Under the pieces are notes generated by a model. That model saw only the letters and a program-made list of their open reading frames with translations. It did no database searches and was not told the origin of the DNA. The position numbers and the translations under genes were made by a program. DNA of 64,000 bases, taken from positions 1-64,000 of the forward strand of contig WGLZ01000049.1 in assembly GCA_016471375.1 (NCBI GenBank). The letters are read 5' to 3'. Each line of letters begins with the position of its first letter. Positions within the stretch are counted from its first letter, which is position 1. Shown here piece after piece: positions 17,257-25,998 of the stretch. The stretch is from Cyanobacteria bacterium RI_101 (lineage in GTDB: Bacteria; Cyanobacteriota; Cyanobacteriia; Cyanobacteriales; Microcystaceae).

Positions 17257-18246
17257 ATGAGTCAGTGTCTCAACCCCGATTGTCTTGCGGTCAACCCGGA
17301 AACCCATCGATTTTGTCAAAAGTGCGGTCAGAAGCTCTGGTTAAAGGAGCGTTACCAGGCGCTGAAGCTGATTGGGCAGGGGGGATTTGGGAAAACGTTC
17401 TTGGCGGTGGACTTGGATAAGCCGTCCCGGCCCCACTGTGTGATTAAGCAGTTTTTCCCTCAAGGACAGAGTTCTGGGTCTTTTGGTAAGGCGGCGGAGT
17501 TATTTCAGGAAGAGGCTAAGCGCCTGGACGAGTTGGGGCGCCATAACCAGATCCCGGAGTTGTTGGCCTACTTTATCGCGGAGGATCAGCGTCAGTATTT
17601 GGTGCAGGAATATGTGGCGGGGCAGAATTTAGCCCAGGAGTTGGCGGCGCAAGGGGTCTTTAACGAGGCGAAGATTCGGGCGCTGTTGGCGGATCTTCTG
17701 CCGGTATTGGACTTTATCCACCGCAATCAGGTGATTCACCGAGACATTAAGCCGGAGAATATCATTCGCCGTCAGGCGGATCAAAAGTTAGTCTTAGTGG
17801 ATTTCGGCGCCGCTAAGGCGGTGACTCCCCAAAACCGTTCGGTGACGGGCACGGTGATTGGCTCGGCGGAATACGTGGCGCCGGAGCAGATGAATGGCAA
17901 GGCGGTCAACGCCAGCGATCTCTATAGTTTAGGGGTAACCTGTTTACATCTATTAACGGGAGTGTCGCCCTTTGATTTGTTTGACGCGGGAGAACATGAA
18001 TGGCGCTGGCGGGATTATCTGGTTAAGAATCCGGTGAGCGCTCAGTTCGGCGCTGTGTTGGACAAGATGATCGTTTTTGGCACGAAGAAGCGTTATACCG
18101 GCGCTGGGGAAGTGTTACAGGATTTGGGGATAACTCAAGCGCAACCGCAAAGCTCGGCGCCGTCAAATCAGCAAATAGTGAAATTGAAATCACCTTCTCA
18201 GTTAGCGGCTCTTCTCAGTAGAAAGGAAGGAAGAGGAATTATTTAG
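17257..18246 (+). CDS. Zinc-ribbon serine/threonine protein kinase
   Basis: A 329-residue kinase. A four-cysteine ribbon (Cys4, 9, 20, 23) opens the protein, then the glycine loop LIGQGGFGKTF, the ATP lysine in CVIKQFF, the catalytic loop HRDIKPENI, DFGAA and the APE-like APEQ. All catalytic residues are present. In relatives this kinase domain is fused to a C-terminal SUMF1-like domain; here the frame stops at 18246 after a purine run (18221-18238) and the SUMF1 part resumes in another frame at 18288. A single frameshift in that run would rejoin them. Substrate unknown. Confidence 0.85.
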   Translation: MSQCLNPDCLAVNPETHRFCQKCGQKLWLKERYQALKLIGQGGFGKTFLAVDLDKPSRPHCVIKQFFPQGQSSGSFGKAAELFQEEAKRLDELGRHNQIPELLAYFIAEDQRQYLVQEYVAGQNLAQELAAQGVFNEAKIRALLADLLPVLDFIHRNQVIHRDIKPENIIRRQADQKLVLVDFGAAKAVTPQNRSVTGTVIGSAEYVAPEQMNGKAVNASDLYSLGVTCLHLLTGVSPFDLFDAGEHEWRWRDYLVKNPVSAQFGAVLDKMIVFGTKKRYTGAGEVLQDLGITQAQPQSSAPSNQQIVKLKSPSQLAALLSRKEGRGII

Positions 18247-18287
18247 AAATAAATCAAAATTTACTTTCAAAGATTACGGTTCCAGCA

Positions 18288-19025
18288 ATGCCTAAAATGA
18301 AAGTTCCGTCTGGTAGTCCAAAAAATTTAACTGAGGTTTTACCTGGAGGTGTAAAATTAGAGTTGGTTAAGATTCCGGCGGGAAGTTTTCTAATGGGATC
18401 TAATGAAAGTGATTGTGAAAAACCTATTCATCAGGTCAGTGTAAAAGAGTTTTATCTAGGTAAATATCCTGTAACTCAGGAACAATGGCAAGCTGTCATG
18501 GGAAATAATCCCTCTTATTTTCGAGATAATTCTAAAAATCCTGTTGAGCGAGTCAGTTGGAACGCTTGCCAAAATTTTTGTAGAAAATTAAGCCAGATAA
18601 TTGGCAAAATATATCGGTTGCCCAGCGAAGCGGAATGGGAATATACCTGTCGAGCCGGAACTCAAACTCATTATTATTTTGGTGATGATGAAAATCAGTT
18701 AGGAGACTATGCTTGGCATAGTGGGAACTCAGGCGTTAAAACTCATCCGGTAGGACAGAAGAAACCAAATTTATGGGGACTCTACGATATGCACGGTAAT
18801 GTCTGGGAATGGTGCGAAGATCAATGGCACGACAATTATAAAAATGCGCCGACAGATGGAAGTCCATGGATTGATAATTATTCTCAAATTAGAGTCATAC
18901 GCGGCGGTTGTTGGGGTAGCAATCTTTGGTATTGCCGTTCGGCTTCTCGTCTCTACGACAGTCCCGTCGACCGTAGCAACTCGATCGGTTTTCGAGTGTT
19001 GTGCGAGAGTTCCAGACTCTCTTAG
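18288..19025 (+). CDS. SUMF1/FGE-sulfatase-domain protein
   Basis: A 245-residue protein filled by one formylglycine-generating-enzyme-like domain: IPAGSFLMGSNESDCEKP, YPVTQEQWQAVMG, YRLPSEAEWEYTCRAGT, NVWEWCED and the late VIRGGCWG. In this family the fold is often non-enzymatic and serves as a ligand-binding or C-type-lectin-like module. The open frame extends back to 18222, upstream of the ATG, into the region where the kinase gene ends, so the two were probably one protein. The gene is AT-richer than the kinase part. Confidence 0.8.
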   Translation: MPKMKVPSGSPKNLTEVLPGGVKLELVKIPAGSFLMGSNESDCEKPIHQVSVKEFYLGKYPVTQEQWQAVMGNNPSYFRDNSKNPVERVSWNACQNFCRKLSQIIGKIYRLPSEAEWEYTCRAGTQTHYYFGDDENQLGDYAWHSGNSGVKTHPVGQKKPNLWGLYDMHGNVWEWCEDQWHDNYKNAPTDGSPWIDNYSQIRVIRGGCWGSNLWYCRSASRLYDSPVDRSNSIGFRVLCESSRLS

Positions 19026-19032
19026 CCTTTTG

Positions 19033-19108
19033 ACCCACCCCTAACCCCTTCCTTCGGCAAGCTCAGGACGCCGCCAAGGGGGGGAACCGGAGGAAAGAGC
19101 GGCGCTGG
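19033..19108. repeat. Dispersed repeat, family B, copy 2
   Basis: ACCCACCCCTAACCCCTTCC, then TCGGCAAGCTCAGGACGCCG and GGGAACCGGAGGAAAGAGCG. It shares both halves with the unit at 15847 but has an insertion in the middle. It abuts a family D copy. Confidence 0.6.
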
Positions 19109-19117
19109 GGTAGCTGA

Positions 19118-19243
19118 ATGGTTTGACCACCCCGTCAGGCTGGCGCCTGCCACCCCTCCAGAGGAGGGGAATTTATTGCAGATAAGTTCCTGTTACGATT
19201 CCCCTCCCGTGGAGGGGTGCCCCGAAGGGGCGGGGTGGTTAAT
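19118..19243. repeat. Dispersed repeat, family D, copy 1
   Basis: A unit of about 125 bp bounded by GACCACCCCG and CGGGGTGGT, which are inverted repeats. Inside are CAGGCTGGCGCCTGCC, two C-rich/G-rich hairpin arms and a central AT-rich stretch. The same order occurs at 55309-55425. Size and inverted ends suggest a non-autonomous mobile or palindromic repeat. Confidence 0.7.
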
Positions 19244-19269
19244 CTCTGGCCAGTCATTAAGAGCTAACT

Positions 19270-20019
19270 TTAGATCAACCCAATCGGAGCTAACAACCCT
19301 GGGCAATCTCGCTTTAGCTTATCTAAATAGTTAGACAGTGCCACCAGACTGTTTTCCATCTCAGATAGCATACCCGATCCAAAAATCACCTTCAACGCCT
19401 GATCGCACTCTCGGACAGGCACAACCTTATCGCGCACTCTTTCAAAACCCTCAACTTCAATTAACAAGCGGATGACCTGCTCCAAACAGATTACCCGCCC
19501 ACTTAACCTTTCTCTTGCCACCGCCAATTCCTTATGTCGCCCCAGCGAATGAAAACATTTCTTATCCCCCGACATAAAATAAAACGACCTTCGAGTCATT
19601 GCTGCTTCAATTAGAATAGCTTCTCCTTGATCCAGCCCCGGACAATTGTTCAAATCAATGAAAGGATTAGAGGAGTTTGCTTTTACCGTCTCAAGGCACT
19701 CAACCACGTCAATCGCCTTTTTCCTGATCATTGGGTCAATTGAGTCGTATGTTTCTGCAATGCTTTTCTTATGCTTGCCAGAACGTTTGGAGTCATCCTT
19801 CACCTTCCTGAAAACATACTGGGCACTATCCAAAACTCTTAAATTATTTTTGGCAAATTTCAGAGTATTGATCGCACTCCAAAAGAGATCACAAGCGCAT
19901 AGCTTGAGGAGAATGTCGTTGTCAATGTAAACAAGTGTCGATTCTTCCGTCTCAAAGTTAACAATATTGCCCTGCATCTCAGCTTGAGAGTATTTTGGCT
20001 CGTTTTTGCCGTTCATCAT
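19270..20019 (-). CDS. PIN-like domain protein, putative toxin
   Basis: A 249-residue protein. LVYIDNDILLKLCACDLFW near residue 30 has the first PIN-type aspartates; LDQGEAILIEAAM (about 130) and FMSGDKKCFHSL (about 150) supply the acidic residues expected later in the PIN fold, a metal-dependent RNase fold. The assignment is by pattern only; I do not recognise a named family. It is divergent from the ImmA/IrrE peptidase at 20266, and composition is AT-richer than the flanking core. A toxin role is inference. Confidence 0.5.
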   Translation of the reverse strand: MMNGKNEPKYSQAEMQGNIVNFETEESTLVYIDNDILLKLCACDLFWSAINTLKFAKNNLRVLDSAQYVFRKVKDDSKRSGKHKKSIAETYDSIDPMIRKKAIDVVECLETVKANSSNPFIDLNNCPGLDQGEAILIEAAMTRRSFYFMSGDKKCFHSLGRHKELAVARERLSGRVICLEQVIRLLIEVEGFERVRDKVVPVRECDQALKVIFGSGMLSEMENSLVALSNYLDKLKRDCPGLLAPIGLI

Positions 20020-20265
20020 TTTTAGATTAAATACGGGGCTTGAAACTGCTTACCCCGTTCCCACTTCTAAGATTCCCAGTCCTTGGCGTGGTGGTCGGCC
20101 AACTCCGGGCGAAGGGAGCGGCGCTTAGAGTCTCGATGGTGAAAGCGAACATAAAGGTCGGTCTTCTGGGGGATGGCGCTTTACATACCATACGGATCAT
20201 AATAAACCTATTAAACTAAAACGCATTTCAGCCGGACAAGCGCCGAAGGGGCTGAAGGAGGCGCC

Positions 20266-21303
20266 ATGTTAGACACCCAATCCAAACCGAGTATTTCCAT
20301 GACGGCGCTTTATCGGCGCCTAGGCGGTATTGGCCTAACTCGCGCCACCGTCCGCGACGCCCTACTGCCCGACTGGTGGTGCGATGAATTTGAAGAACGG
20401 GAAGGGGCGGTGTTTGAAGCCGCGGCTTACATTGCGCGACGCACAGGACTCACTTTCCGGCGCCTGGTTGACGAAACCCAAGAGTTATCCTTGACCCAAG
20501 GCTCAACGATCCGTTTCAAAAAACGACAAGGAACCGACGAAAACGCCTTGGCCATCGCCAGCGGCATAGCGGAACAGGCCGCCAAATTAGCCGCCTACGC
20601 CTGCCAACCCGACTATCAATCCGTGGCGGGGTTCAGCGCCCAAACGATCCGAGCCGAGATTTTAGCCAAGGGTCAATGGGTCAGTCTGAAAGACCTGCTT
20701 GATTTTTGTTGGCGTCATGGTTTGCCCGTCGTTCACCTGAGCAAACTTCCCCAAGGCAAAGGAATCAAGAAATTTGACGGCCTTGCCGGGATTTTTGAAG
20801 ATCGTCCGGCGCTGGTCACCGGCAAGAATCATCACTCTTGGGCCTGGATGGCATTTATTGTCGCCCATGAGTTGGGGCACATTGCCTTGGGTCATGTCGA
20901 AGAAGGGCGCACCCTTGTGGATGAAAAAATTGACCCTAGCGGTAGTGATGATCCACAAGAGCAAGAAGCGGATCGGTTCGCCCTTGAATTGATATACGGC
21001 AAAGACGACGTTAACTATATGCGACCGGGCTTTATTACCGCCAAGGACTTAGCTCAGTTTGCGAGAAAACGGGCGGTTAAAGATAATGTCAATCCCGCCT
21101 CTATTGTTTTGAATCATGCTTGGCGTCGAGCTTCCCAAAACGATAAAACCGCTTGGCCTATCGCTCAACAGGCAATCAAAGCCCTTGAAGACGGCGCCGA
21201 ATCAGCCATCCAACTGATTAATAATTACCTAGAGCAGGGTTTAGACTGGGATTTGCTGAGCGATGACAACTGCGAGTATCTAGAGAAACTTGTCGCTCCC
21301 TGA
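20266..21303 (+). CDS. ImmA/IrrE-family metallopeptidase
   Basis: A 345-residue protein. The zinc motif is HELGH at residues 201-205 within FIVAHELGHIALGH, with a downstream EQEADRFALEL supplying the third ligand. This is the COG2856 peptidase fold, which cleaves repressors (ImmA, IrrE/PprI) or serves as antitoxin. The N-terminal 100 residues (ALYRRLGGIGLTRATVRDAL) may form a DNA-binding helix-turn-helix. GGAGG lies 4 bases before the ATG. Its divergent partner is a PIN-like gene, so together they may form a toxin-antitoxin or defence unit. Confidence 0.83.
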   Translation: MLDTQSKPSISMTALYRRLGGIGLTRATVRDALLPDWWCDEFEEREGAVFEAAAYIARRTGLTFRRLVDETQELSLTQGSTIRFKKRQGTDENALAIASGIAEQAAKLAAYACQPDYQSVAGFSAQTIRAEILAKGQWVSLKDLLDFCWRHGLPVVHLSKLPQGKGIKKFDGLAGIFEDRPALVTGKNHHSWAWMAFIVAHELGHIALGHVEEGRTLVDEKIDPSGSDDPQEQEADRFALELIYGKDDVNYMRPGFITAKDLAQFARKRAVKDNVNPASIVLNHAWRRASQNDKTAWPIAQQAIKALEDGAESAIQLINNYLEQGLDWDLLSDDNCEYLEKLVAP

Positions 21304-21332
21304 AGGGGCGGGATGGTGAAAGCGCCGGAGGA

Positions 21333-21455
21333 ACCCACCCCTAACCCCTTCCTTCGGCATACTTCGGCAGGTGTTACAGTGAGCCTGTCGAACTGCTCAG
21401 TAGCCAAGCTCAGTACGCCGCCAAGGAGGGGAACCGGAGGAAAAAGCGGCGCCGC
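21333..21455. repeat. Dispersed repeat, family B, copy 3 (with internal insertion)
   Basis: ACCCACCCCTAACCCCTTCC at the left and GGGAACCGGAGGAAAAAGCG at the right, as in the other copies, separated by a longer insert containing a TTCGGCAGGTGTTACAGTGA segment. Confidence 0.55.
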
Positions 21456-21528
21456 CTTGGAGCCGATTTCACAGGGAATCTCCATAACCGGCGCCGAGCT
21501 AGAGAAAATTGAAGACGACTTTTGAGTC

Positions 21529-21741
21529 TTAAAGAAACTCCCTGAATTCCTCCACCGTCAATCCGGCGTCTTTGACAATTCCCCCAAGCGTGAAGGCGTC
21601 AATCGGATTTCCTCTCGGAATCGTCAAGATTCTTTCCCCATTAGACATGATAATATGTTTGCTTTCTCTGATAATTCGGTATCCAGCTTTCTCGAAGGCT
21701 CGAACCGCACTGCGGTGATTTATACCGGGAATTTTCGGCAT
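21529..21741 (-). CDS. hicA: HicA-type mRNA interferase toxin
   Basis: A 70-residue protein MPKIPGINHRSAVRAFEKAG, then ESKHIIMSNGERILTIPRGN. This is the small double-stranded-RNA-binding-like HicA fold; the catalytic histidine corresponds to SKHIIM. It cleaves mRNA independently of ribosomes when unbound. The antitoxin gene lies directly upstream at 21744, two bases apart, so the order is hicB then hicA. Confidence 0.85.
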   Translation of the reverse strand: MPKIPGINHRSAVRAFEKAGYRIIRESKHIIMSNGERILTIPRGNPIDAFTLGGIVKDAGLTVEEFREFL

Positions 21742-21743
21742 CT

Positions 21744-21947
21744 TTAGGCGGCCACTTCAACTTCTCTGACTTCGCTATCCTCGGTTGCGGCCAATTCCGC
21801 AGACACCGCAATGTAGTCAGTTATCGCGTCGGCAATATTTTCCAGCGCCTCCTGTTCTGTCCGTCCCTGAGACCAGCAACCCGGCAAACCTGGGCAGGAA
21901 ACGCTAAAACCTTCTTCTGTTTTTCGGAGAGCGACTTTGTATTTCAT
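21744..21947 (-). CDS. hicB: HicB-type antitoxin
   Basis: A 67-residue protein MKYKVALRKTEEGFSVSCPG LPGCWSQG, then EQEALENIADAITDYI, the degenerate RNase H fold of HicB. The ATG at 21947 is chosen because AAGG lies just upstream and the family begins here; a longer frame to 22037 adds unrelated residues. It lacks an obvious C-terminal DNA-binding domain, ending in an acidic tail, so autoregulation may need HicA. Confidence 0.83.
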   Translation of the reverse strand: MKYKVALRKTEEGFSVSCPGLPGCWSQGRTEQEALENIADAITDYIAVSAELAATEDSEVREVEVAA

Positions 21948-22044
21948 GTTTGACCTTAAGCCTGGTAGAGGAGCGCTCTGTTGACGGCTTCGAGCGGTAA
22001 TTATACCAAAGCTTGCGGTTTTAGATTCAGGTTTCAACGGGAAA

Positions 22045-23062
22045 TCTCCATAACCGGCTTTGCGCCGAGCCGGAAAATTTGGGGCATGATGGAGCTATTG
22101 GTCTGTACTTAGTCGCGCCATGAGTCTGTGTCTTAACCCCGATTGTTTAGCGGTCAACCCGGAAACCCATCGATTTTGTCACAAATGCGGTCAAAAGCTC
22201 TGGTTGAAGGAGCGTTACCAGGCGCTGAGGTTGATTGGTCAGGGGGGATTTGGGAAAACGTTTAAGGCGGTGACTCCCCAAAATCGTCCGGTGACGGGCA
22301 CGGTGATCGGCCCGGCGGAGTATGTGGCGCCGGAGCAGATCAATGGAAAAGCGGTCAACGCCAGCGATCTCTACAGTTTAGGGGTAACCTGTTTGCATCT
22401 ATTAACGGGGGTGTCGCCCTGTGATTTGTTTGACGCGGGGGAACATGAATGGCGCTGGCGGGATTATCTGGTTAAGAATCCGGTGAGCGCTCAGTTCGGC
22501 GCCGTTTTGGATAAGATGATCGTTTTTGGCACAAAGATAACGTTATAGCGGCGCTAGAGAGGTGTTACAGGATTTGGGGATAAATCAAACGCAACCGCAA
22601 AGATCGGCGCAGGTAGTCAAGACGCAAATCCAAGTTCTGGCAACGCCAAGGGTGCAAGTTCCGTCCGTTAGTCCGCAAAATTTAACCGAAAGTTTACCCG
22701 GCGGGGTAAAACTAGAGTTGGTTAAGATTCCGGCGGGAAGTTTTCTAATGGGGTCAAATGATGATGAGCGTGAACAACCAGTTCATAAAGTTACTTTACA
22801 GGAATTTTATCTGGGTAAATATCCTGTAACTCAGGAACAATGGCAAGCCGTCATGGGCAATAACCCCTCTCGATTTAAGGATAATCCTCAAAATTCAGTT
22901 GAGTCAGTTTGTTGGAAAGACTGCCAAGAATTTTGTCAAAAATTAAGTCAGATGACTGGCAAAAAGTATCGGTTGCCCAGCGAAGCGGAATGGGAATACG
23001 CTTGCCGAGCCGGAACTCAAACCCGCTATTATTTTGGGGATAATGACGATCAGCTAGGGTGA
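22045..23062 (+). pseudogene. Truncated duplicate of the zinc-ribbon kinase/SUMF1 locus
   Basis: A degraded copy of 17196-18715, including about 70 bases upstream of the start. Frame 22120-22548 keeps the ribbon and glycine loop, then jumps from GFGKTF to KAVTPQNRP: 414 bases holding the ATP lysine, HRD and DFG motifs are gone. The breakpoints fall at a short direct repeat GGCGGTG present twice in the intact copy. One extra base near 22540 shifts the frame; the SUMF1 part continues at 22562-23062 and stops early, losing its C-terminal half. In this copy the linker runs straight into the SUMF1 domain, showing the ancestral protein was a single fusion. Confidence 0.88.
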
Positions 23063-23124
23063 GGGTGAAGGTTTGAGGCGTACTAGTTGCAAAGTTGAGA
23101 TGCTTCCCTTTCAATATCCTCTAA

Positions 23125-24048
23125 CTAATCCTGCAACATTTCGGGAATCATTAAATAACTTCCCCCTAAAAATAAAACTGAACCCCAAAGGAAAGAAAAG
23201 TTAGTTCCCCATTCCTGACAACAAATAAACGGCCCTTGTCCCAAAAAACCAAATAAACTACCGCTTAAAAAGCCGACGGAGCCAAACAGGTTTAATAACA
23301 CCAGCCACCATTCCAACTCTCGCCAGCGCCAAGCCCAATAGCCATGGAAAACTTCTACCGCCGCCAGATAACTGGCCAGGCAAAAGTGAAGAGAAGCCAA
23401 GGCGCTAGGAAACCAAATCAAGACGTCGTCTAACTCCCAACTCCAACCCTGATTCATAGCAAAAAAACAATTAATATTAAACAAACCAGCGCCGATAAGT
23501 TGAATGAGGGCGCTGAGATAATCAAGGCGCTGAGGTTGCCAAGCGAATGTCTTAATTTTTCGCCAGGATTGCGGCGGATGGCGAACAGCGCCGAGTTTTT
23601 TTTCTAAAATTAAGATATCTTCTTCTAGGGTTAGGTCTAAATTGAGATTAATCACCTCCAAAAAAGCGGCGTAGGAGCCAATGGTAAAACAGAGAGAGCC
23701 AAGAAAGTTCAGAAGAGACAGCGCTTGAACGGGAGGATTGGGAAACATCATCGGGATCGCCCCAAGGACAAACAAAATGGAGCCAAGAGTAAAAATAACG
23801 CCAATCCACCAAGAGAGGCGCTCCGGTCTCAGGCCCCAATATCGGCGCTTTTTCGCGACGGGAACGGCGCCGGTTAAAGAAGCGCGAACCTCGCTACTCC
23901 GGCGCTTGCGAAATCGTCTCGACGACCAAATATGGAGATTACCATTGGGGAGCCGATGAACAATTTGGGTGACAAAACGCCCGGCCCCGAGGGTTTGTAG
24001 GCGCCGCCAATGTCGAGGAAACTTTACGGGTGATGATGATCGAAGCAA
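23125..24048 (-). CDS. YrhK-like multi-pass membrane protein
   Basis: A 307-residue protein with a basic N-terminus (about 1-75) and six to seven hydrophobic helices. The repeated pattern of an LGSILFVLGAIP-type helix, then NFLGSLCFTIGSYAAFLEVI and LIQLIGAGLFNINCFF, resembles the YrhK domain, found in tandem in such proteins. The start is a TTG three bases after the gadB stop, so it is the second gene of a gadB unit. Function unknown; the pairing with glutamate decarboxylase could suggest acid or osmotic stress, which is inference. Confidence 0.6.
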   Translation of the reverse strand: MLRSSSPVKFPRHWRRLQTLGAGRFVTQIVHRLPNGNLHIWSSRRFRKRRSSEVRASLTGAVPVAKKRRYWGLRPERLSWWIGVIFTLGSILFVLGAIPMMFPNPPVQALSLLNFLGSLCFTIGSYAAFLEVINLNLDLTLEEDILILEKKLGAVRHPPQSWRKIKTFAWQPQRLDYLSALIQLIGAGLFNINCFFAMNQGWSWELDDVLIWFPSALASLHFCLASYLAAVEVFHGYWAWRWRELEWWLVLLNLFGSVGFLSGSLFGFLGQGPFICCQEWGTNFSFLWGSVLFLGGSYLMIPEMLQD

Positions 24049-24051
24049 GGG

Positions 24052-25455
24052 CTAATGATGGAAGTGGGAGCCGGAGGATTTGGCGCGGTAATGGGGTTGG
24101 GCCTCGAAGAACGCCACCGCCCGCCGCAGATCTTCCAGCAACATATCCGCCATATCCCGACTAAAGCCCTCTTTAACCACGACCCGTTGCACAACCAGAT
24201 CTTCCCGATTTTTGGGCATGGCGTAGGCGGGAACCAACCAGCCCCGCTCCCGTAATTTGTCCGCTAGATCGAAGAGGGTAAACTGATTTTGATCGGCGAA
24301 ATCGTCGCGTAATTTCCAGGCGAAGACCGGAATATCGCTCCCGTCCGTCAGCAACTCAAAACAGCCCATTTGGGCGATTTCTCGGGCCAAATACATGGCG
24401 GTGTCTCGACAGGCCTGTTGAATCTGGCGGTATCCCTGGCGTCCCAGACGTAAAAAATTATAGTACTGGGCGATGACTTGGTTGCCGGGACGGGAAAAAT
24501 TAAGGGCGAAGTTGGGCAAATCTCCCCCGAGATAATTACAGTGAAAAATGAGTTCTTCCGGTAACTCCTCCCGACTGCGCCAGATAATCCAACCCACGCC
24601 GGGATAGACCAAACCGTACTTATGCCCGGAGGCGTTAATGGATTTGACCCACTTGAGGCGAAAGTCCCATTCCAACTGGGGGTCTAAAAAGGGGGCGATG
24701 AAACCGCCGCTAGCGCCGTCGATGTGGAGGGGAACTTCCCAACCGGTCTCGCCATTTAAGTGTTCCAGGGCGTCGTTAATGGCCTTGACCGGCTCATAGC
24801 TCCCGTCAAAGGTGCTTCCCATAATGGCGATCACGCCGATGGTGTTCTCGTCGATCCGTTTGACCGCTTCTTCGGCGCTGAGATGAAAGCGATTGCCTTC
24901 CAGGGGCACAAACCGCGGCTCCACTTCCCAATACCGGCAAAACTTTTCCCAACAAACTTGGACGTTAATCCCCATCACCAAATTGGGTTTGTCGGCGGGT
25001 TTACCTTGGGCCTGCCGGCGCTTGCGCCAGTTCCATTTCAGGGCCATGCCCCCCAACATAGCGGCCTCGCTGGAGCCGATGGTGGAGCATCCCGTGGCGG
25101 TTTCGCTCTCCGGCGCGTTCCAGAGCCGGGCTAAAATGTTGACGCAACGGAGTTCAATGGCGGCGGTTTGAGGATACTCGTCCTTGTCGATCAGATTTTT
25201 GTCAAAGGTTTCCGTCATCAACTGTCGGGCCTCCGGCTCCATCCAGGTGGTGACGAAGGTGGCTAAATTGAGGCGAGAATTGCCGTCCAGACCCAATTCG
25301 TCCCGGATCAGGTTGTAAGCGATCTGGGGCGAGACGGACTCCTCGGGAAGCTCGTACTTGGGAATCCCCGAAGTCAGGGAACGAGAAGCGTAGGTGGGGG
25401 TCAACAGCGCCGCTTCGGCGCCGAGTTGGTCAAGGTCGATTTTTTGATAAACCAT
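24052..25455 (-). CDS. gadB: Glutamate decarboxylase
   Basis: A 467-residue PLP enzyme converting glutamate to GABA and CO2. The PLP lysine is in SINASGHKYGLVYPG (about residues 270-284); the preceding HIDGASGGFIAPF holds the cofactor aspartate. The N-terminal TPTYASRSLTSGIPKYELPE and the C-terminal SGSHFHH histidine end match bacterial GadB. In cyanobacteria it feeds the GABA shunt that helps close the TCA cycle. No GadC antiporter is adjacent; a YrhK-like membrane protein follows three bases later. Confidence 0.96.
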   Translation of the reverse strand: MVYQKIDLDQLGAEAALLTPTYASRSLTSGIPKYELPEESVSPQIAYNLIRDELGLDGNSRLNLATFVTTWMEPEARQLMTETFDKNLIDKDEYPQTAAIELRCVNILARLWNAPESETATGCSTIGSSEAAMLGGMALKWNWRKRRQAQGKPADKPNLVMGINVQVCWEKFCRYWEVEPRFVPLEGNRFHLSAEEAVKRIDENTIGVIAIMGSTFDGSYEPVKAINDALEHLNGETGWEVPLHIDGASGGFIAPFLDPQLEWDFRLKWVKSINASGHKYGLVYPGVGWIIWRSREELPEELIFHCNYLGGDLPNFALNFSRPGNQVIAQYYNFLRLGRQGYRQIQQACRDTAMYLAREIAQMGCFELLTDGSDIPVFAWKLRDDFADQNQFTLFDLADKLRERGWLVPAYAMPKNREDLVVQRVVVKEGFSRDMADMLLEDLRRAVAFFEAQPHYRAKSSGSHFHH

Positions 25456-25731
25456 GATGTTCGGACTTTTTCTCTAGGGACGCGGACGCGCTATCTTCCG
25501 ACCAAGATAACCACAGACCGCTCCCCGAGGAGCAAACCGCCCTGATTTTCCAGCCGCGGCTCCGAACTCGGCGCTCAAGGACTGAGACTTTGGCCCTTGG
25601 CTTGGGCGCTCCGGGAAAATAGACTCAGCTTTCTAGGGTAGCGCCGGGGCGCGCGCTCCCTGAGGGGGTTTGCGAGCCAAAAGGGTCTGGACGACTCCCC
25701 TGAAGGAGCTTCGGTTTATACGCAAGCGTCA

Positions 25732-25905
25732 TAACCCCCTCTAACTCCCCCCAAAATTGGGGGGCTGGGGGGGCAAAACGAGGCTGATGGGTAGAGGTGT
25801 GTACACGGTAGCCCTTGGTAAGGGGGAGAACCGGAAATCTTTGTTCCCTCCCCTTGGCAAGGGAAAGGCTAGGGAGGGGTTTTAGTTGTCTGCGCACGGT
25901 ACTGA
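25732..25905. repeat. Dispersed palindromic repeat, family C, copy 2 (reverse orientation)
   Basis: Reverse complement of the block at 7678-7785, sharing the GTACACGGTAGC end, CCCTTGGTAAGGGGGAGAA and CTTTGTTCCCTCCCCTTGGC, plus an extra C/G-rich hairpin on the left. It lies in the 543-base gap 25456-25998 between gadB and the cas locus; the remaining part of that gap shows no gene. Confidence 0.7.
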
Positions 25906-25924
25906 AGGAGAAGCGTTAAACAAT

Positions 25925-25970
25925 ATTTTTAAACCCTGAAAGGTTTTCGCAGGGGGTCTGTTCTAGGATG
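25925..25970 (+). promoter_or_regulatory. cas promoter/operator 1 (ahead of the WYL-cas6-cas3-cas8-cas7-cas5 unit)
   Basis: TTTTTAAACCCTG, an 11-base spacer, then CAGGGGGTC, and a candidate -10 TAGGAT whose first base is 14 bases after the first base of CAGGG. The arms CCCTG/CAGGG form an inverted repeat. An equivalent element with identical internal spacing stands before cas4-cas1 at 33499-33543. It ends about 30 bases before the WYL start and is a natural candidate operator for that regulator. Confidence 0.65.
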
Positions 25971-25998
25971 GTGGCGTTGGCTTAACCCAGAGACTACC

